Part shown: piece after piece, positions 33,403 through 46,298 of the stretch
How the letters are laid out: the number at the start of each line of letters is the position of its first letter
Numbering within the stretch: position 1 is the stretch's first letter
Source: Cordia subcordata
Lineage: Eukaryota; Streptophyta; Magnoliopsida; Boraginales; Cordiaceae
Direction of reading: 5' to 3'
Length of the DNA: 64,000 nt
NCBI GenBank assembly: GCA_028554755.1
Contig: JAPTOF010000001.1
Coordinates: forward strand, 40,133,501-40,197,500
Position numbers and translations under genes: made by a program
The notes under the pieces: generated by a model
Database searches by the model: none
Seen by the model: only the letters and a program-made list of their open reading frames with translations
What the model was told of the DNA's origin: nothing

Positions 33403-34600
33403 TACTTGTATATGGAAAAAAGACGTGTATAATGCACGAAAAGTTAATTGGAACAAAAAATACTGACATAGGAGATTGTGTAACACTTTTTGAAAAACAT
33501 AAAGGAGTAATATAGTAAATTTTAAAACACATAGATAATCAAATAAGAACAACTAGGGGCAACGTGCATTCTACCCTTTATAAATATTAAGATAATTACG
33601 TCATATTCTTTTTTGAACTTTAAATACAAATAAAGTTTTGTACATTGAACTACCTTAAGAAAAACAGCAAATATAAAGAATCTTAAACTTAAGACAATAT
33701 TGATGTGGAATTTTCCATCAAATTTTTTTTTCACGTACCATTATTTATCACTGGCCATTAGAGGACTTAAAGTACTTGTACGGACTAAGGGCAAGCAGTC
33801 TCTGAATATGCCATTGATGGACTTGATGTGATGTTTGAAGAAAGTGTTTACAAATGCTTGAGGTTACCTAACTATTCTGTTCAATATAATTGAAAATTTT
33901 TTATGGGAATTTAAGAAAAAGAAGACAAAAGGCACAAACAGTTTTGTAATGGTGGGATCATCAGAACAAAGATGTCGTTTTCAATCCAAATGATTCCAAC
34001 CATATTATCTTGATAGGCCTTGTTAATACCCCCACTCAAAAAAGATACCTATGGACCCTTCTGCATTTTTTTTTTAAATTAAAAAGAAATATATTTTTAT
34101 TTGTTCTTATAGCTTTTCATGCTTATATGACAAAAGTTCACAGAATAGTGATGGTCAAATCAACCTTTTATAAAAAGTGGCGCTTCATTTCTTGGCCTTA
34201 AGAAGAAAATGATTTCTAACCTCTCCTGGAATTGGAATTCTGATTCTCATTTCCATTTCGAATGCATCTCAATTGAGTGACCTGAGAGATGTAAAATAAA
34301 TATTGCTGGAACAAGAATGTGCATCATTGTTTGCTGGTTGTTATTGGAGCGAACAAACTTGTACAATGATAGTAATGTTGATTGAACACCCTTGGTGTAC
34401 GTTGGTACAAATTGCAAGTGCTCGGTGGCATGCATTAAAGGATTGAAATAATGCAAATTAAAGAATTCATTCAAATGATTGAAATTACTCTTTAAGAATA
34501 ATTATTTGAGTTAATTAAACTATTTAAGATGAAAAGTCAGGCTGATTTTTGGGGGGGGGGGGGGAGGGGTAGAAAATGCAGCGAAAATAACACTATATTT
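33403..34600. other. AT-rich spacer
   Basis: No gene recognised. A long G run interrupted by one A lies at about 34552-34569. Confidence 0.45.
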
Positions 34601-35650
34601 TTGTTACTATAGCGTTAGGCTTCTCTTAGTTAAACCGTTAATTGGTATAGCTGACTTTATGATGCAGAACATGATGCCAGCTGAATTAAGAACAAGATCA
34701 ATCAAGCCACGTACACACTAAATGGAAGAATAAATAACACCTTATTATGTTATGTCTTATCTATGTTATTTGCCCCACATTACTTAACTACATAGCATTT
34801 AGACTAGACAACCCTTATAAATGGTCATTAGCTTATTAGATAGTGCATCCAAATTTTCATCTTTTTTCTCATTTGTTACTATCTCTAATTCTTATCGGAC
34901 TTTTATTTGTCTCAGACTGAATTTCAACTTGAAATTGAAGTCAAAAACTAAACAATATATTGCTATCTACAAATCCTAAGAAAAGAAAAATTTTCACTTG
35001 ATCTTACCTATCGGTCCTGCATGCAAAGATTGATGTGCAATTTTTTTCCTCGCAACAGAGGAAATTTCGTTGATGGAGCCAGACAATTGGTACAGCCGGC
35101 AAAGCCCAACCACCAATTAGTGAACCTCAAGTACATAACACATCCCCTATACTGTGCACCAATTAAATGGATGACACTCAACTAGGATAAAGGATTGAAT
35201 TTAAACCCGAATTATAAATTATGTCTGTCTTAAATTCTTATCGTTGGAGCATGTTTGAGGGACCTGATGTGCGATTTTTTGTTCAATGCATGTCTAGCCA
35301 AATAAAGGCTAGGCCGATTTGGCCAATCATTCATTGACAAGCTAAGTTGGCTCTAACTAGCCCAACTGTTGTAATGTTGTTAACGTGGAAGAGGATTGAA
35401 TAGGTAACAGGGCTTTTCTCCTTTCTCATTATTATGCAATTTCTTTCTTGTGTCTTTAAATACTATAATCATTTCCTCTGATCTTGCGGGATTCTATCTA
35501 TTTTTTATCGCCAAATATCAGGTTTACGACAGCATAATAACAAAAGACGAAAAGAGACATGACCATAGTAATTAATATGTCTTGTTTGCTTCTTGTGCTT
35601 CTTTTGATGAACAATTCCTTTTTGTCCTTTTAAAGTTAAAACCTTAAAAT
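34601..35650 (+). repeat. Diverged duplicated block, copy A
   Basis: Matches 38100-39150 in the same order and orientation. Shared pieces include AATTAAGAACAAGATCAATC, TTATCTATGTTATTT, GTTACTATCTCTAAT, a 37-bp identical core at 35469-35505, and CTTTTAAAGTTAAAACCTTA. Insertions and deletions separate the conserved parts. No coding frame is conserved between the copies. Confidence 0.75.
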
Positions 35651-36269
35651 CCTCAGTGAGTAATAAAGGCCCTAGTATATGTGTGGTACGATTTGATAAA
35701 TGCGCACACACATGAAACTAGCGAAAATAGTGTATGATTAGAAGCTTGGATTGGGAGTGAGCGTGGAGGATAGAAAATGTGGTGAAAATATTATTATAAT
35801 TTTTTTTAATGAAGGTTGAGATAAATTATATGATTATCAAGTGAAATTTCACCTCCTTTATCTTTCTTTAAAAGACTTTTAAAGTTGTTGTTAGGCAATT
35901 GGGTTTAACCCAAGTGTTTTTTTTAGCAAAAATTGACTCAATTTAATTCACTTGGTTAAAACCATTGAGTATTGAATAGAAATTGATGTTAAAGAGATAA
36001 TTTAATAGGCCAATAATTAATTGAGGAATTAAATTAATTCTTTCTTGGATTAAAACTAGAGTGGGCCACTTCAAGTTTGAATTGGGTTTTATATTTAAAT
36101 CTAGCCCAGTAGACTTTAATGCAATGGACAAATCTTTCTCAAAGAGCTGCATCTTCTTCAAGAGTTGCATCCTCTATCTGAAAAGATTCAACTCTTCTAT
36201 AAACTAGTGCTTTCATATCTCGTGCTTCGCATTGGCTTATTTAAGTTCTGCATTTTTTTTATTTTTTTA
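35651..36269. other. AT-rich spacer
   Basis: No recognised gene; short frames only. Confidence 0.4.
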
Positions 36270-36989
36270 AATATTTATAGACGTAATTTTTTTATCATTT
36301 TTAGGCTTTTGTGTGCTTTTTTATTATTTCTAAATATCTGCAAAACTTAATTCTAATACTTTTTTATTCTTATTTTTATTTTTAATTAGGATATGGTGTA
36401 TAAATTAATTAAATTAATGAGTTTTTTAGACTTTATTACTTTAAACTCATTAAAAGATGTATATAGATGGTGCATAAATATAATTAAATACTACAATATA
36501 TAGATTTATAATAATTTAATCATATTAAAAATATAATTTATGATCACTTGGCAAATAGATAAGTGCTGATGTGATACCCTTCTTTGAGCTCTTTTGGGTT
36601 TAACTTTTTTATAGATATATTTTTTATTATTTTTAGGTTTTCATGTGTTTTTTTATTATTTCTAAATATCTACAAAAATTAATTCTAGTGCTTTTTTATT
36701 CTTATTTTTATTTTTAATTAATATATGATGCATAAATTAATTAAATTAATGAGTTTTTTTGGATTTTATTACTTTAAACTCATTAAAAATAAATATATAG
36801 GTGGTACATAAATATAATTAAATATCTTGTAACTCCATTGCAATGATAAGTTAGGAAGTGGTACATAAATGTAATTAAATACTATAATATATAGATTTAT
36901 AATAATTTAATTATATAAAAAATAGAATTTATGATGACTTGACAAATAGATGATTGCTGATGTGGCACCCTTCTTTGAGCTACTTTGGG

Positions 36990-36993
<4 letters not shown>
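36270..36993 (+). repeat. Tandem duplication of an AT-rich block, then TA repeat
   Basis: Copy 1 (about 36270-36602) and copy 2 (about 36607-36993) both run from TTTTTTAT.ATTTTTAGG.TTT through TAATGAGTTTTTT to GATGTG..ACCCTTCTTTGAGCT..TTTGGGTTTA. Copy 2 carries an extra internal piece near 36830-36865. Confidence 0.75.

Positions 36994-37049
<56 letters not shown>
36993..37049. repeat. TA microsatellite
   Basis: Uninterrupted TA run of about 57 bases. Confidence 0.95.
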
Positions 37050-37051
<2 letters not shown>

Positions 37052-38099
37052 CACAGTTTAGGATTCAAAAACACACTTTTTTAAATTCATATTTTCTATT
37101 GCAAAAAACCAAAGTTCTTTAAAATTCATAAATAGAGTTCAGCATTTTTTCTAGGCCACCCATTCCTGTAGTTTGAAGTGCTGCTACTACAGAAATACCA
37201 CCATTTTATCATGGAAGTCAATCATCATTACTCATAAGTGCCATAATAGGTTGCAAGGTCTTAAGGAAATTGAAAAAATTCAGACCTTAGGTATATTTAC
37301 TGGAATTTATTTTCTATATTTTTCAAAACTTGTGAGTTTAATTTTTTCAATATATATTTATATATGGTCATCCCATCAACAATCTAATAACAAATATGTT
37401 TCTTAAACCCTATGTTTGCCAAATAATATGCACATTTATTGGCTTCTATATAGATATGTTTCAATTGGAAAGGACTACTTTATTTAAGATTGCTCTATAG
37501 TCTTCCAAAAGAGGCTTAATTGAGCTGAACCTGAGTAGAGGGTCGTTTACTAAGTTAAAGGTGGCTAACGAATCAGTCTTAGTAATAAGATTCTCTATCC
37601 CTAGCCATCCATTGGCTGAGCCATTTATATAAATAGAGGGTCAAATGACCCCTCTTTTTCATCAAAGAAACAGTATACACAACTATTTTTTTTTTAATTG
37701 ACCCTGTTTAAACTTTTTTTTTTGGAACCTAAAAGATAAAGATTGTTAAAGAAAACTCATCAATATTTAAAATAATAAGCTTACTTCTAAAAATGAATTC
37801 AAGCCATTGATCGACACTAGCAATTAACGCTAAAAAAGTCAAACTATTTCATCTAAAAAAATAAAGAAGTAAATTTCTGTTAAAAATACTGGCACAGTCA
37901 CGCATCACTTTTCAGCCTTAAGCACAATATTGACGCCAATTATTTTTTTTTCACATTTCATTTTCTCAAAATTAATTTATTAATTTAATATTGAGCCAGG
38001 TAAAGAACATTATTTCTAGCCTACTATTGGAAGTTTTACCCAGATTAATTATGAAACCAGTCTTCCCTAAGCCCAGCTAGTCATGAAATAATATTTCTA
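37050..38099. other. AT-rich spacer
   Basis: No gene or clear repeat recognised. Confidence 0.4.
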
Positions 38100-39150
38100 A
38101 TGTAGAGTTAGGTTTCTCTTTCAAACCTTTAATTTGTACCACTGCCTTTATAATGTAGAACAAGATGCCAATGAATTAAGAACAAGATCAATCAAGCCAC
38201 ACGAAGTGGAAGAACAAAAAGGGCTTTATTTTGTTATTCTCTTATCTATGTTATTTTGTCCCACGTCATTCAGTTACATAATATTTTGACTAGAGGACCC
38301 TTATAAATTGTTACTAACAACTTATTTGATAGTGTATCCATATTTACATCTTTAATCTCATATCTTGAGCTAGATTGACTCACTGCAGTCTAGAATTAAT
38401 ATGACTAAATATTTTTGTTTCATTTCAAGACATTCATCAAAACGTATCTAATTTTTTACATTTCCATCTGACATCATTTTATGCATTGAAAAGCTTGAAC
38501 ATCTGCTCCAACTCCAATGAAGTGTAGCAACAAATTGCAAAAAAATTAAAAGCCATATTTATGGAAAACTAGGGCTAACAGACTATATGTTACTATCTCT
38601 AATTTCATCAGGCTGCTTTTCGTCCGAAAATGAACGTAAACTTGAAATTCAAGCCGAAAACCAAACAGTATATTGCTATTTACGAACCTCAAGAAAATAC
38701 TTTTTTTCCTTTGCATTAGGATAACTCGTGCAATTACACTCAACTTGAGATGACAAGCTAATAAGTTTAGCTCTAACTAGCTAGCCCAATTGTTGTATAC
38801 TGTTATAAAGTGGAAGAAATCAAATTGAATGGATTAGTCTTTAATTTCTCCATTGTCATTATTGTGATTTCTTTCTTATGTCTCTATATATTATGATCAC
38901 ATCATTTCCTCTGATCTTGCGGGATTCTATCTATTTTTATAGCCAATTAAACATAGCGTTTACGACAAAATTTTGACAAAAAGATAAAAGCATGATCACT
39001 AGTAAAATTCTGTGGTTTGCTTGTTGTACTTATTTGATGTAGATTAATTTAACTTCAATCCGCAAAATTTTTTATCCACAAAAAGAAAAAACCAAAAAGA
39101 TTAATTTGATTTTCTTTTTTGTCCTTTTAAAGTTAAAACCTTAACTAAAC
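38100..39150 (+). repeat. Diverged duplicated block, copy B
   Basis: Counterpart of 34601-35650. The identical 37-bp core lies at 38902-38938, and the AATTAAGAACAAGATCAATC landmark near 38174. The distance between copies is about 3.4-3.5 kb along the block. Confidence 0.75.
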
Positions 39151-40080
39151 AAGTCATTTAGTATTATCGAGAAAAAAAGATATTGCTACATAGAACATGA
39201 TGATCGGTTAGATAGTGAATGCATGTGAGGTTAACAAAGCCAGGGAGATGTGCACATTGCTTGATTGGAGGTGGCTCAAGGGTAAAGTTACTAAAGTCAT
39301 TGCTTTAGGCCCCCAAAATTTTTAAGCCTTAAAATTTTAGAATAAAATTGTTAATTTATCATAAAAAGTCTAATTTAGTTTCTCTTTTATAAATAGCCAA
39401 AGTCCTACTAATATCTAATAAATTTCATATTCTCTCTTGTTCATGTTAATTAGTGAATTATAATCACATTATTATATTTTTCATAAAACCTATTTTTTGT
39501 CCCCAATTCTCTCTAAATAAGAATTGCTATTTATAGTATGTGATCATCAATAGTTATTTTTTAGTAATTAACACTAGTATTTTAATTTTTAACATTCGCT
39601 AATTCTTATATTATATGTTTTTCCAACTGTGATTTGACTATATCAAAACCTCTCTCTTCAATACCAATATTTACTTATTTTTCTCCATAAATCTCTAAGT
39701 ATGTTATAGTTTTGAATATTATTCACTACATTATAAGCATTTGCAATCTTCTTCTTCCTTTTTTTTTTAATTACAATCTATTTTAGTCTTTATTATATTT
39801 CTCTCCCATGGCAAGATAAAGAAATAATTTTTTTCTTGTTACGAGGCATTATCATACTATTAGATGACTTGCAAGAAGTGGTCTAAGTAAAAGGCCTCAT
39901 ATTATATTTTGGCTTTAGCCCCCTTATCAATTTAGATGCCTCTATGCTTGATTTGCATTTAAGGAGAAGTGGCTTTACCTTCGATGTAAGATTCTTTTTT
40001 TGTCTCTAATCATAATATATGTTTTGTAAGCATGTGGAGATTTGGATGGATAATGACAGATATCATGGTTAACCATATAA
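39151..40080. other. AT-rich spacer
   Basis: No coding sequence recognised. Confidence 0.4.
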
Positions 40081-40473
40081 GAGCCCTTTAGCTAAGTTTA
40101 TTTTTAAGCGCTTATAAGCAGCATGTGCTAATGAGAAAAAAGGCTGCTTATAAGCAAGTGATAAATTTGTGGAGATGTGTTTGAATAATATGTGCTTATA
40201 AGTTGTTAACATGTTTGGTAAATAAGTGCTTATAAGTTGTAGCAGTAGTTATAATGACTGAAAGGACATGCCATTAATTACAAATTGTCAAAAAGTAAAC
40301 TTATTAAGGGTAATGTTATCTTTTTATTACTTTGACCAAAAGCTGGTAATTGAAGTTTTTTTTCCCTAGCTTATAAGCTGGAAAAAAATTATTAAAGGCT
40401 ATTTGTCAATCATGTCTTTTTTCTCTTTTTTGAGTTATAAGTTAGTTTGACCTAAGTTTAGACAAACACCCTC
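40081..40473. mobile_element. MITE-like element
   Basis: The left end GAGCCCTTTAGCTAAGTTTA and the reverse complement of the right end GAGGGTGTTTGTCTAAACTT form imperfect inverted repeats. The interior repeats GCTTATAAGC-type motifs (GCGCTTATAAGC, TGCTTATAAG, AGCTTATAAGCT), common in plant hAT-like MITEs. No clear target duplication was found. Confidence 0.45.
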
Positions 40474-42255
40474 GAAATCACATACTTATAGGAGTGAAGC
40501 TGTCAAACAAAGTGTTAAGACAATGTTTGATACTTTGAGATAATAGTGGTAATTAGGGTTCATCACATATCTAAGAAAGGATTCATCACTACCAATCCAA
40601 AGGGACCTCGTGTGTGATTTGAAAATTTTGTATGTCTAAATTGTAAATTGACTTGGTACTTTTGACTTTTTTGATATCTGATTGAAATATTATTCTTAAT
40701 TTTATAATACTTATCCTTTGCTTAGTGAGTTTAATATTCTAAGTCTAGATCTTCTTTGTTTTGGAACTATCTTCCCCATTTGATGTTCCTCCAATTTCCT
40801 TTATAATCATGCAACTTTTAAATTATGCTCTTCCTTATAAGTTAAAAATCACAATTACAAAAAATTAGAAAAACAATTCACCTATGCAAAGTACAGGCTT
40901 TGAAATCCCTGGTATCTATATATCATACTGACAAAATTTCTTGAATATCGTAATCTATATTGTAATGCCACATATCCTCATTTCCTATTTAGTAATGCCA
41001 CATGTACTTATTTCATTAATATTTTCCCTTAAAATTCTTCTCCTCAATTCATACCATATTGTCAATAAGTATCAACTTTTTAGTCTAGTTATTGATACTA
41101 ATAACATTATTTCATAGTTTAAATTAAGCATTGTTTCTCTTCAACTTAAAATTTTTTCCTAATTGAAACTCAATCTATATTTATATATTGTATAAACTAA
41201 TATCTATTATTTTATAAATGAAATAAACAATATCGACATCCATTTAGGGATATTAATTTGAAACATTTCACACCTGAATGATTTTTTAACAAGAACTTTC
41301 CAGTAAATTAATTGTTACTTTTTGAGAATGAGTTAAATTAAAACAAATATCTTATAATACCACATGTTTTAGTTCTATCCTATCAATTCTTTAATCCCCA
41401 CCCCCCCCCCCCAAAAAAAGTTAATCTCTAAGAGATATATTATTCTTTTCCTATTGTTTCTTTATTAGATCATATCATATTATGATTTTATTTTCTCAAT
41501 TTAAATATTTTACTCAAATTACTGCAAATCCTTGATAAAAATATGATTATTATTGAAAATTTACAAAATTTCAACAAATTTTCAACAAATTTTAAATCTT
41601 ATAAAACAGATTTATATTGTAACCTCGCATAAATAGTATATATGTGTGCGTTGGGGGAGGGGGGGTTGTATGGGGATATGTAAGTGTATATATATGTATA
41701 TAATATGAATTAAACTCCAATATAAATATTCATCTTCTATTGCCTTTTTTCTTATATTAAATTATTTCCAATTTTACATTTTCAATCTAAACATTATATT
41801 TATTTGCTACAGATTTTTAATTTAGAAGAAAATGATTAGTATAAAAATTTACTGGAAACTAAAATTTGCAAAATTTTATATTTTATCCTTGTATCAACTG
41901 CAAGAATTGGTCATCAACAATGAATACAAACACAAAAAGTATGCATTTTTCCTGTGCATCATGTGGGTTATACTTTGGTTACTTCGATATCATGTTGTAT
42001 GCTTTCTTGCTTTACTTAGGCTTACTCCAACATAGTTTTAATTCATTTTGATATTTTAATTTCACTCCAATAATTTTTCTATTTTTAATCAAACCTTTAT
42101 TTTAAAAATTCTTTATATCAATTTAATTCCATTAGCTCCCGCATTTTAAGTGACTCATATTTTTAGCTCATTTAAATTTAGTTAAACACATTATTTTATT
42201 TTTTATGTTATTTAGATTTTTTATTATATACATAGATATTTTATTATTAATTATT
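40474..42255. other. AT-rich spacer
   Basis: No gene recognised. A C-rich run lies at about 41398-41412 and a G-rich run near 41653-41666. Confidence 0.4.
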
Positions 42256-42960
42256 AAATTTTTTATGCTATTAGATTTATTAAAAGTTGAAAGGGGTAAA
42301 ATTGGAACCTCTTATGTGTAGAGGAGAAGAAAATATTAGTCAAGTCCCTAAAATTTCAGGGGAGGGATAATGGAGTTATTGGAACATATTTTTCCTACTT
42401 CTTTAAATGTAAGGCAAGGGATTGGCTAGGGTGTGGCTGGAGCTGTTCCCAGAAATAAAGTAATGAGGATGACGAAACCAATATTTTCAAACATAAAACA
42501 TTTCATCATTGGCAAAATGATGTTTCTATTATGATTATCTAAATTAATTAAATATATCACATAGAGCTAAAATCATTAATAATTATTTTACACTAATACA
42601 AACATAAATTTTTTATGCTATTAGATTTATTAAAAGTTGAAAGGGGTAAAATTGGAACCTCTTATGTGTAGAGGAGAAGAAAGAAGAATTAGTCAAGTCC
42701 CTAAAATTTCAGGGGAGGGATAATGGAGTTATTGGAACATATTTTTCCTACTTCTTTAAATGTAAGGCAAGGGATTGGCTAGGGTGTGGCTGGAGCTGTT
42801 CCTAGATATAAAGTAATGAAGATGACGAAACCAATATTTTCAAACATAAAACATTTCATCATTGGCAAAATGATGTTTCTATTATGATTATCTAAATTAA
42901 TTAAATATATCACATAGAGCTAAAATCATTAATAATTATTTTACACTAATACAAACATAA
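42256..42960 (+). repeat. Recent 350-bp tandem duplication
   Basis: Copies 42256-42605 and 42606-42960 are nearly identical. Differences seen by eye are a short indel at AGAAAATATTAG / AGAAAGAAGAATTAG and about three substitutions. The unit holds no ORF. Adjacent direct copies point to a recent unequal exchange or replication slip. Confidence 0.9.
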
Positions 42961-43472
42961 AACACAATAATATATTTTATGTTCGAAAGTTAGGATCAAA
43001 TAAGAGTTACAAGATATCCTCGTCTATAATAGTAAGGCACTTCTCACTGATCCAACCAATGTGAGCAAATTGCATAGGGATTGCTCCAATAATACAAGTT
43101 ATTGCAAATAGATTACATAGCAAAAAGGTTACGCAACTCAAACAAGTGGAACATTTTACCCACCAAATTAACCTATAACCATCTGACATGAGAATTCCGC
43201 TACCTTTGCGCAGACCAATTAACTTCAATCCATCTCGTGAACTTATTGGATACTTTGATAATTCAATGTAATAGAATGAGGAGAAAATTATATCTTTTTC
43301 TTTTTCCAAAGTAATATTATGCAATCTTTTGAAGAGATACAATCAATCTAATGCACAAGTTCTCTAATATCCAAAATACAATCAATCTAATGCAGAAGTT
43401 TTCTAAAATCCACAATGGCAAAATCTCTCTCTCTACTCATCTAGTTAATCCCACTTTCTCGATTTAAACACA
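42961..43472. other. Spacer with an unrecognised minus-strand frame
   Basis: A 111-codon minus-strand frame at 43007-43342 has a hydrophobic, Cys-rich middle (CLSCVTFLLCNLFAITCIIG). I recognise no domain, and the frame may be chance. Nothing else is supported here. Confidence 0.3.
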
Positions 43473-43983
43473 TGTTAGAAAATTAGAACGCATAACACAC
43501 ACTCACGCAGCGGAATTAAAGCATATGTAACGAGAAAAGAATACGCGCTATTAAACGTGGTTTGGCCCTCTGCCTACATCCACAATCTCCTCTGGGATAA
43601 ATTTCACTATGCAATAATAATGGTTATAACTTAGGTGATGACTTTTTGCACGGAAAGAAAAGTCTAAACCCTTCCCCACAGAGTTCTTATAATGGTTCTA
43701 TCATCAACAAGATTAGAACGAATATAAGACGCTCTCGATGCTCTCAGACTCTCTCTCTCACCCACACCCCCATGGGGTGTGGTCCTAAGGCACACCTTAT
43801 ACAACTAATACAAGAGTCCTATTTATAGAGGAGATTTCCTTGTCCTCCAAGACAAAGGATTTCCTAATCTATCAATCCTTCCATAACTAAGACTCTTACC
43901 ATAACTAGAATTTTGACTCTCATTAAGACTCTTTCCTAATTTCAATATGGACTTGGGCTTAGCACTTGAGCCATAACCCATCA
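43473..43983 (-). repeat. 3' LTR of the gag-only Copia element
   Basis: Minus-strand TGATGGGTTATGG to TTTTCTAACA. It holds a TATA box, TATAAATAGG, around 43818-43828, and a hairpin-forming GTGG..TTGGC...GCC..CCAC motif at about 43556-43583. Confidence 0.9.
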
Positions 43984-44503
43984 AATTCCTCCCTTGGCGA
44001 GAAGTGTCAAGAATCTCCACAGTAGACGAGAACATCACTCTTCTCTTCTTCTCAGCCTTCACTTGAGCTTCGTCACACTTGTCGTGTTCATCTCTCAGCG
44101 CGGTGCATCCCTCCAAGTAGCACATGTGTTTCTCGTTCTTTCTCCCTTTATGAACTAGCTCCTCTCCATGATACATTTTGCAGCAGTCTCCTTCACCAAT
44201 GTACTTGTACCCTCTTGATGCCAACTCACCCAACGAAATTATGTTGGATACATAAGATGGCACATACCTTACATTGGAGATGGTCTTAATACTACCATGG
44301 TTAAGCCTCAGGCAAACTCTCCTAATGCCAGCAGCCTTCATCTTCTGGTTGTTCCCAACAATGATGTATCCAAGCCTCTTCCCCAAAAGCAAAGTGTCGA
44401 AACTAGCTTTATCATTGCAAATGTGAAACGTTCCCGCTGAATCCATCACCCAGTCAGTTTTCTTCCTCTTCGAGCCTTCATTAATGTCCCCGCTTACCGC
44501 CAT
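43984..44503 (-). pseudogene. Protease-like segment of the gag-only Copia element
   Basis: The frame from 44503 contains WVMDSAGTFHICND, aligning with the Copia protease start W(I/V)LD(S/T)GA. The catalytic Asp-Ser/Thr-Gly order is replaced by Asp-Ser-Ala-Gly, which should abolish activity. The frame then has NVRYVPSYVSNIISLGELA and ends near the LTR; no integrase core follows. Confidence 0.7.
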
Positions 44504-44590
44504 TAATACAGTCTCACTACCATCGCTATCATCACCTTCAATAAGGTTCGCAGAGTCCTTGCCATAAACCTTCTCCTTGCCCTTAGATCT

Positions 44591-45377
44591 TTACTCTCTA
44601 AGGCTCTTCATGTCCTCTCTTAATCTAGGACATCTTGGTTGGATATAGCCCTTCTCTCTGCAATTGTAGTATTCTCGATCATTTTTTCCATCCCGAGCTC
44701 TGCTTTTTGATCTCGAACTACCTCTGCGAGAATTCCCTCTTTCAGAACTCCTCCCTTGATTCGAACCTTCAACAGTTAGTGCTTGCTCTCTACTAAGCAC
44801 ACTACTTCTTCCCAACATCCTCTTGTTCTCTCTTGAGAGTGCAGTCACTGCGTTCAGCTCAAGAGTTTTCTTCCCAACGAGGATTGATTGCACGAACGGC
44901 TTGTACGACTTCAGCAAGGAAGATAGTAGTACGAGCGCCTGTTCTTCATCCGTAATTCTCTTATCAGGCTCCTCAACACTTATGAGCTTGACCACAAACT
45001 CGTTGAATTAGTTAATGTGATCCTGAATGGCGGTTCCCTCTTCCATCTTGAACGAGTAGAGCTCCTTCCTCAAACACAATCAGTTGGTGATCGACTTTGA
45101 CTCAAATATTCTCCAACTTGTCGAACACACCACTAATCGTCGTCTCATCAATCACATGACATTTAATTTGCAATGCTAACGCCAACCGAATTATACTTAT
45201 GGCTCTTCGTTGTAGGGACTTCCACTTTTTATCATTGACTTCTTCCGGTTTCGCCTCTTCTAGCACTTCATCAAGGCCTTGCTGCACCAAAAGGTCCTCG
45301 ATAGTATTCCTCCACAAGTTGAAGTTCATGTTCCCATCGAACATTGGAATTTCAAACTTTGTACTAGTCGTCGTCAT
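44591..45377 (-). pseudogene. Gag of the gag-only Copia element, frameshifted
   Basis: The gag start ATG is at 45377 (TKFEIPMFDGNMNFNLW, the Tork/Tnt1-type gag opening). The frame changes between about 45102 and 44995. The zinc knuckle near 44630-44675 reads YYNC.EKGYIQPRC: the first Cys and the His of the CCHC pattern are both Tyr, consistent with two single transitions. RNA binding is probably lost, so this copy likely depends on gag from elsewhere. Confidence 0.8.
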
Positions 45378-45781
45378 GGCTCTTATGCACAAATTTGCTA
45401 AAACTCAGCAATCCAGCAAGAATTTGGCAAAATTGATCCCAAAAACGGATTCAGGATGTTGGAAAATAGTGGAGAAACCCTCGATCAACGTGGTCAAACC
45501 GCTGCAGCCCACTAGTCAAACTTTCTATTTGACTGTTTAACCACAAACTCACTTGACCTGCTTGTATCTCACAATCCGACCGTCTGATCGTTGCAAAATT
45601 TTATCAGCTTACTCTCCTCGCCGAGACAAACACACAACAACAAACAGATCGTCGATCGGAGTCCGGTAAGGCCGCCAAATGTGACCAGCAAATCAGTGAT
45701 TTTTTTTTACTCCTCTTCGGCGTTTCGTTTTCGTTTTTCGCGCAAACCAGGTCCTCCCTCCAACCTAGCTCTGATACCACT

Positions 45782-46293
45782 TGTTAGAAAATTAGGACGT
45801 ATAACACACACTCACGCAGCGGAATTAAAGCATATGTAACGAGAAAAGAATAGGCACTATTAAACGTGGTTCGGCCCTCTGCCTACGTCCACGATCCCCT
45901 TTGGGATAAATTCCACTATGCAATAATAATGGTTACAACTTAGGTGATGACTTTTTGCACGGAAAGAAAATTCTAAACCCTCTCTCACAGAGTTCTTATA
46001 ATGGTTCTATCTTCAACAGGACTAGAACAAATATAAGACGCTCTCGATGCTCTCAGGCTCTCTCTCTCACCCACACCTCCCATGGAGTGTGGTCCTCAGG
46101 CACACCTTATACAACTAATACAAGAGTCTTATTTATAGAGGAGATTTCCTTGTCCTCCAAGACAAAGGATTTCCTAATCTATCAATCCTACCATAACTAA
46201 AACTCTTACCATAACTAAAATTTTGACTCTTATTAATACTCTTTCTTAATTTCAATATGTACTTGGGTTTAGCACTTGAGCCATAACCCAACA
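45782..46293 (-). repeat. 5' LTR (promoter LTR) of the gag-only Copia element
   Basis: Minus-strand TGTTGGGTTATGG to TTTTCTAACA, nearly identical to 43473-43983. It is followed by two bases and the primer site at 45768-45779. Confidence 0.9.
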
Positions 46294-46298
46294 ACACA

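Larger units (their letters stand above)
43473..46293 (-). mobile_element. Internally deleted Copia element (gag plus protease-like only), TSD ACACA
   Basis: LTRs of 511 and 512 bp (43473-43983 and 45782-46293) bracket only about 1.8 kb. The 5-bp repeat ACACA flanks both ends (43468-43472 and 46294-46298). The primer site is TGGTATCAGAGC (45768-45779, minus strand), and a purine stretch AGGGAGGAATT abuts the 3' LTR. Between them are gag and a short protease-like region; integrase, RT and RNase H are absent. The close LTR match and intact target duplication imply that the short form itself inserted, using enzymes from a full-length relative. It resembles the TR-GAG class of non-autonomous elements. 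Confidence 0.88.

Noticed and set aside
34552..34569. Homopolymer G run (and a C run near 41398) as a possible quadruplex
   Set aside because: Simple homopolymers, possibly slippage or sequencing artefacts; no conserved context.
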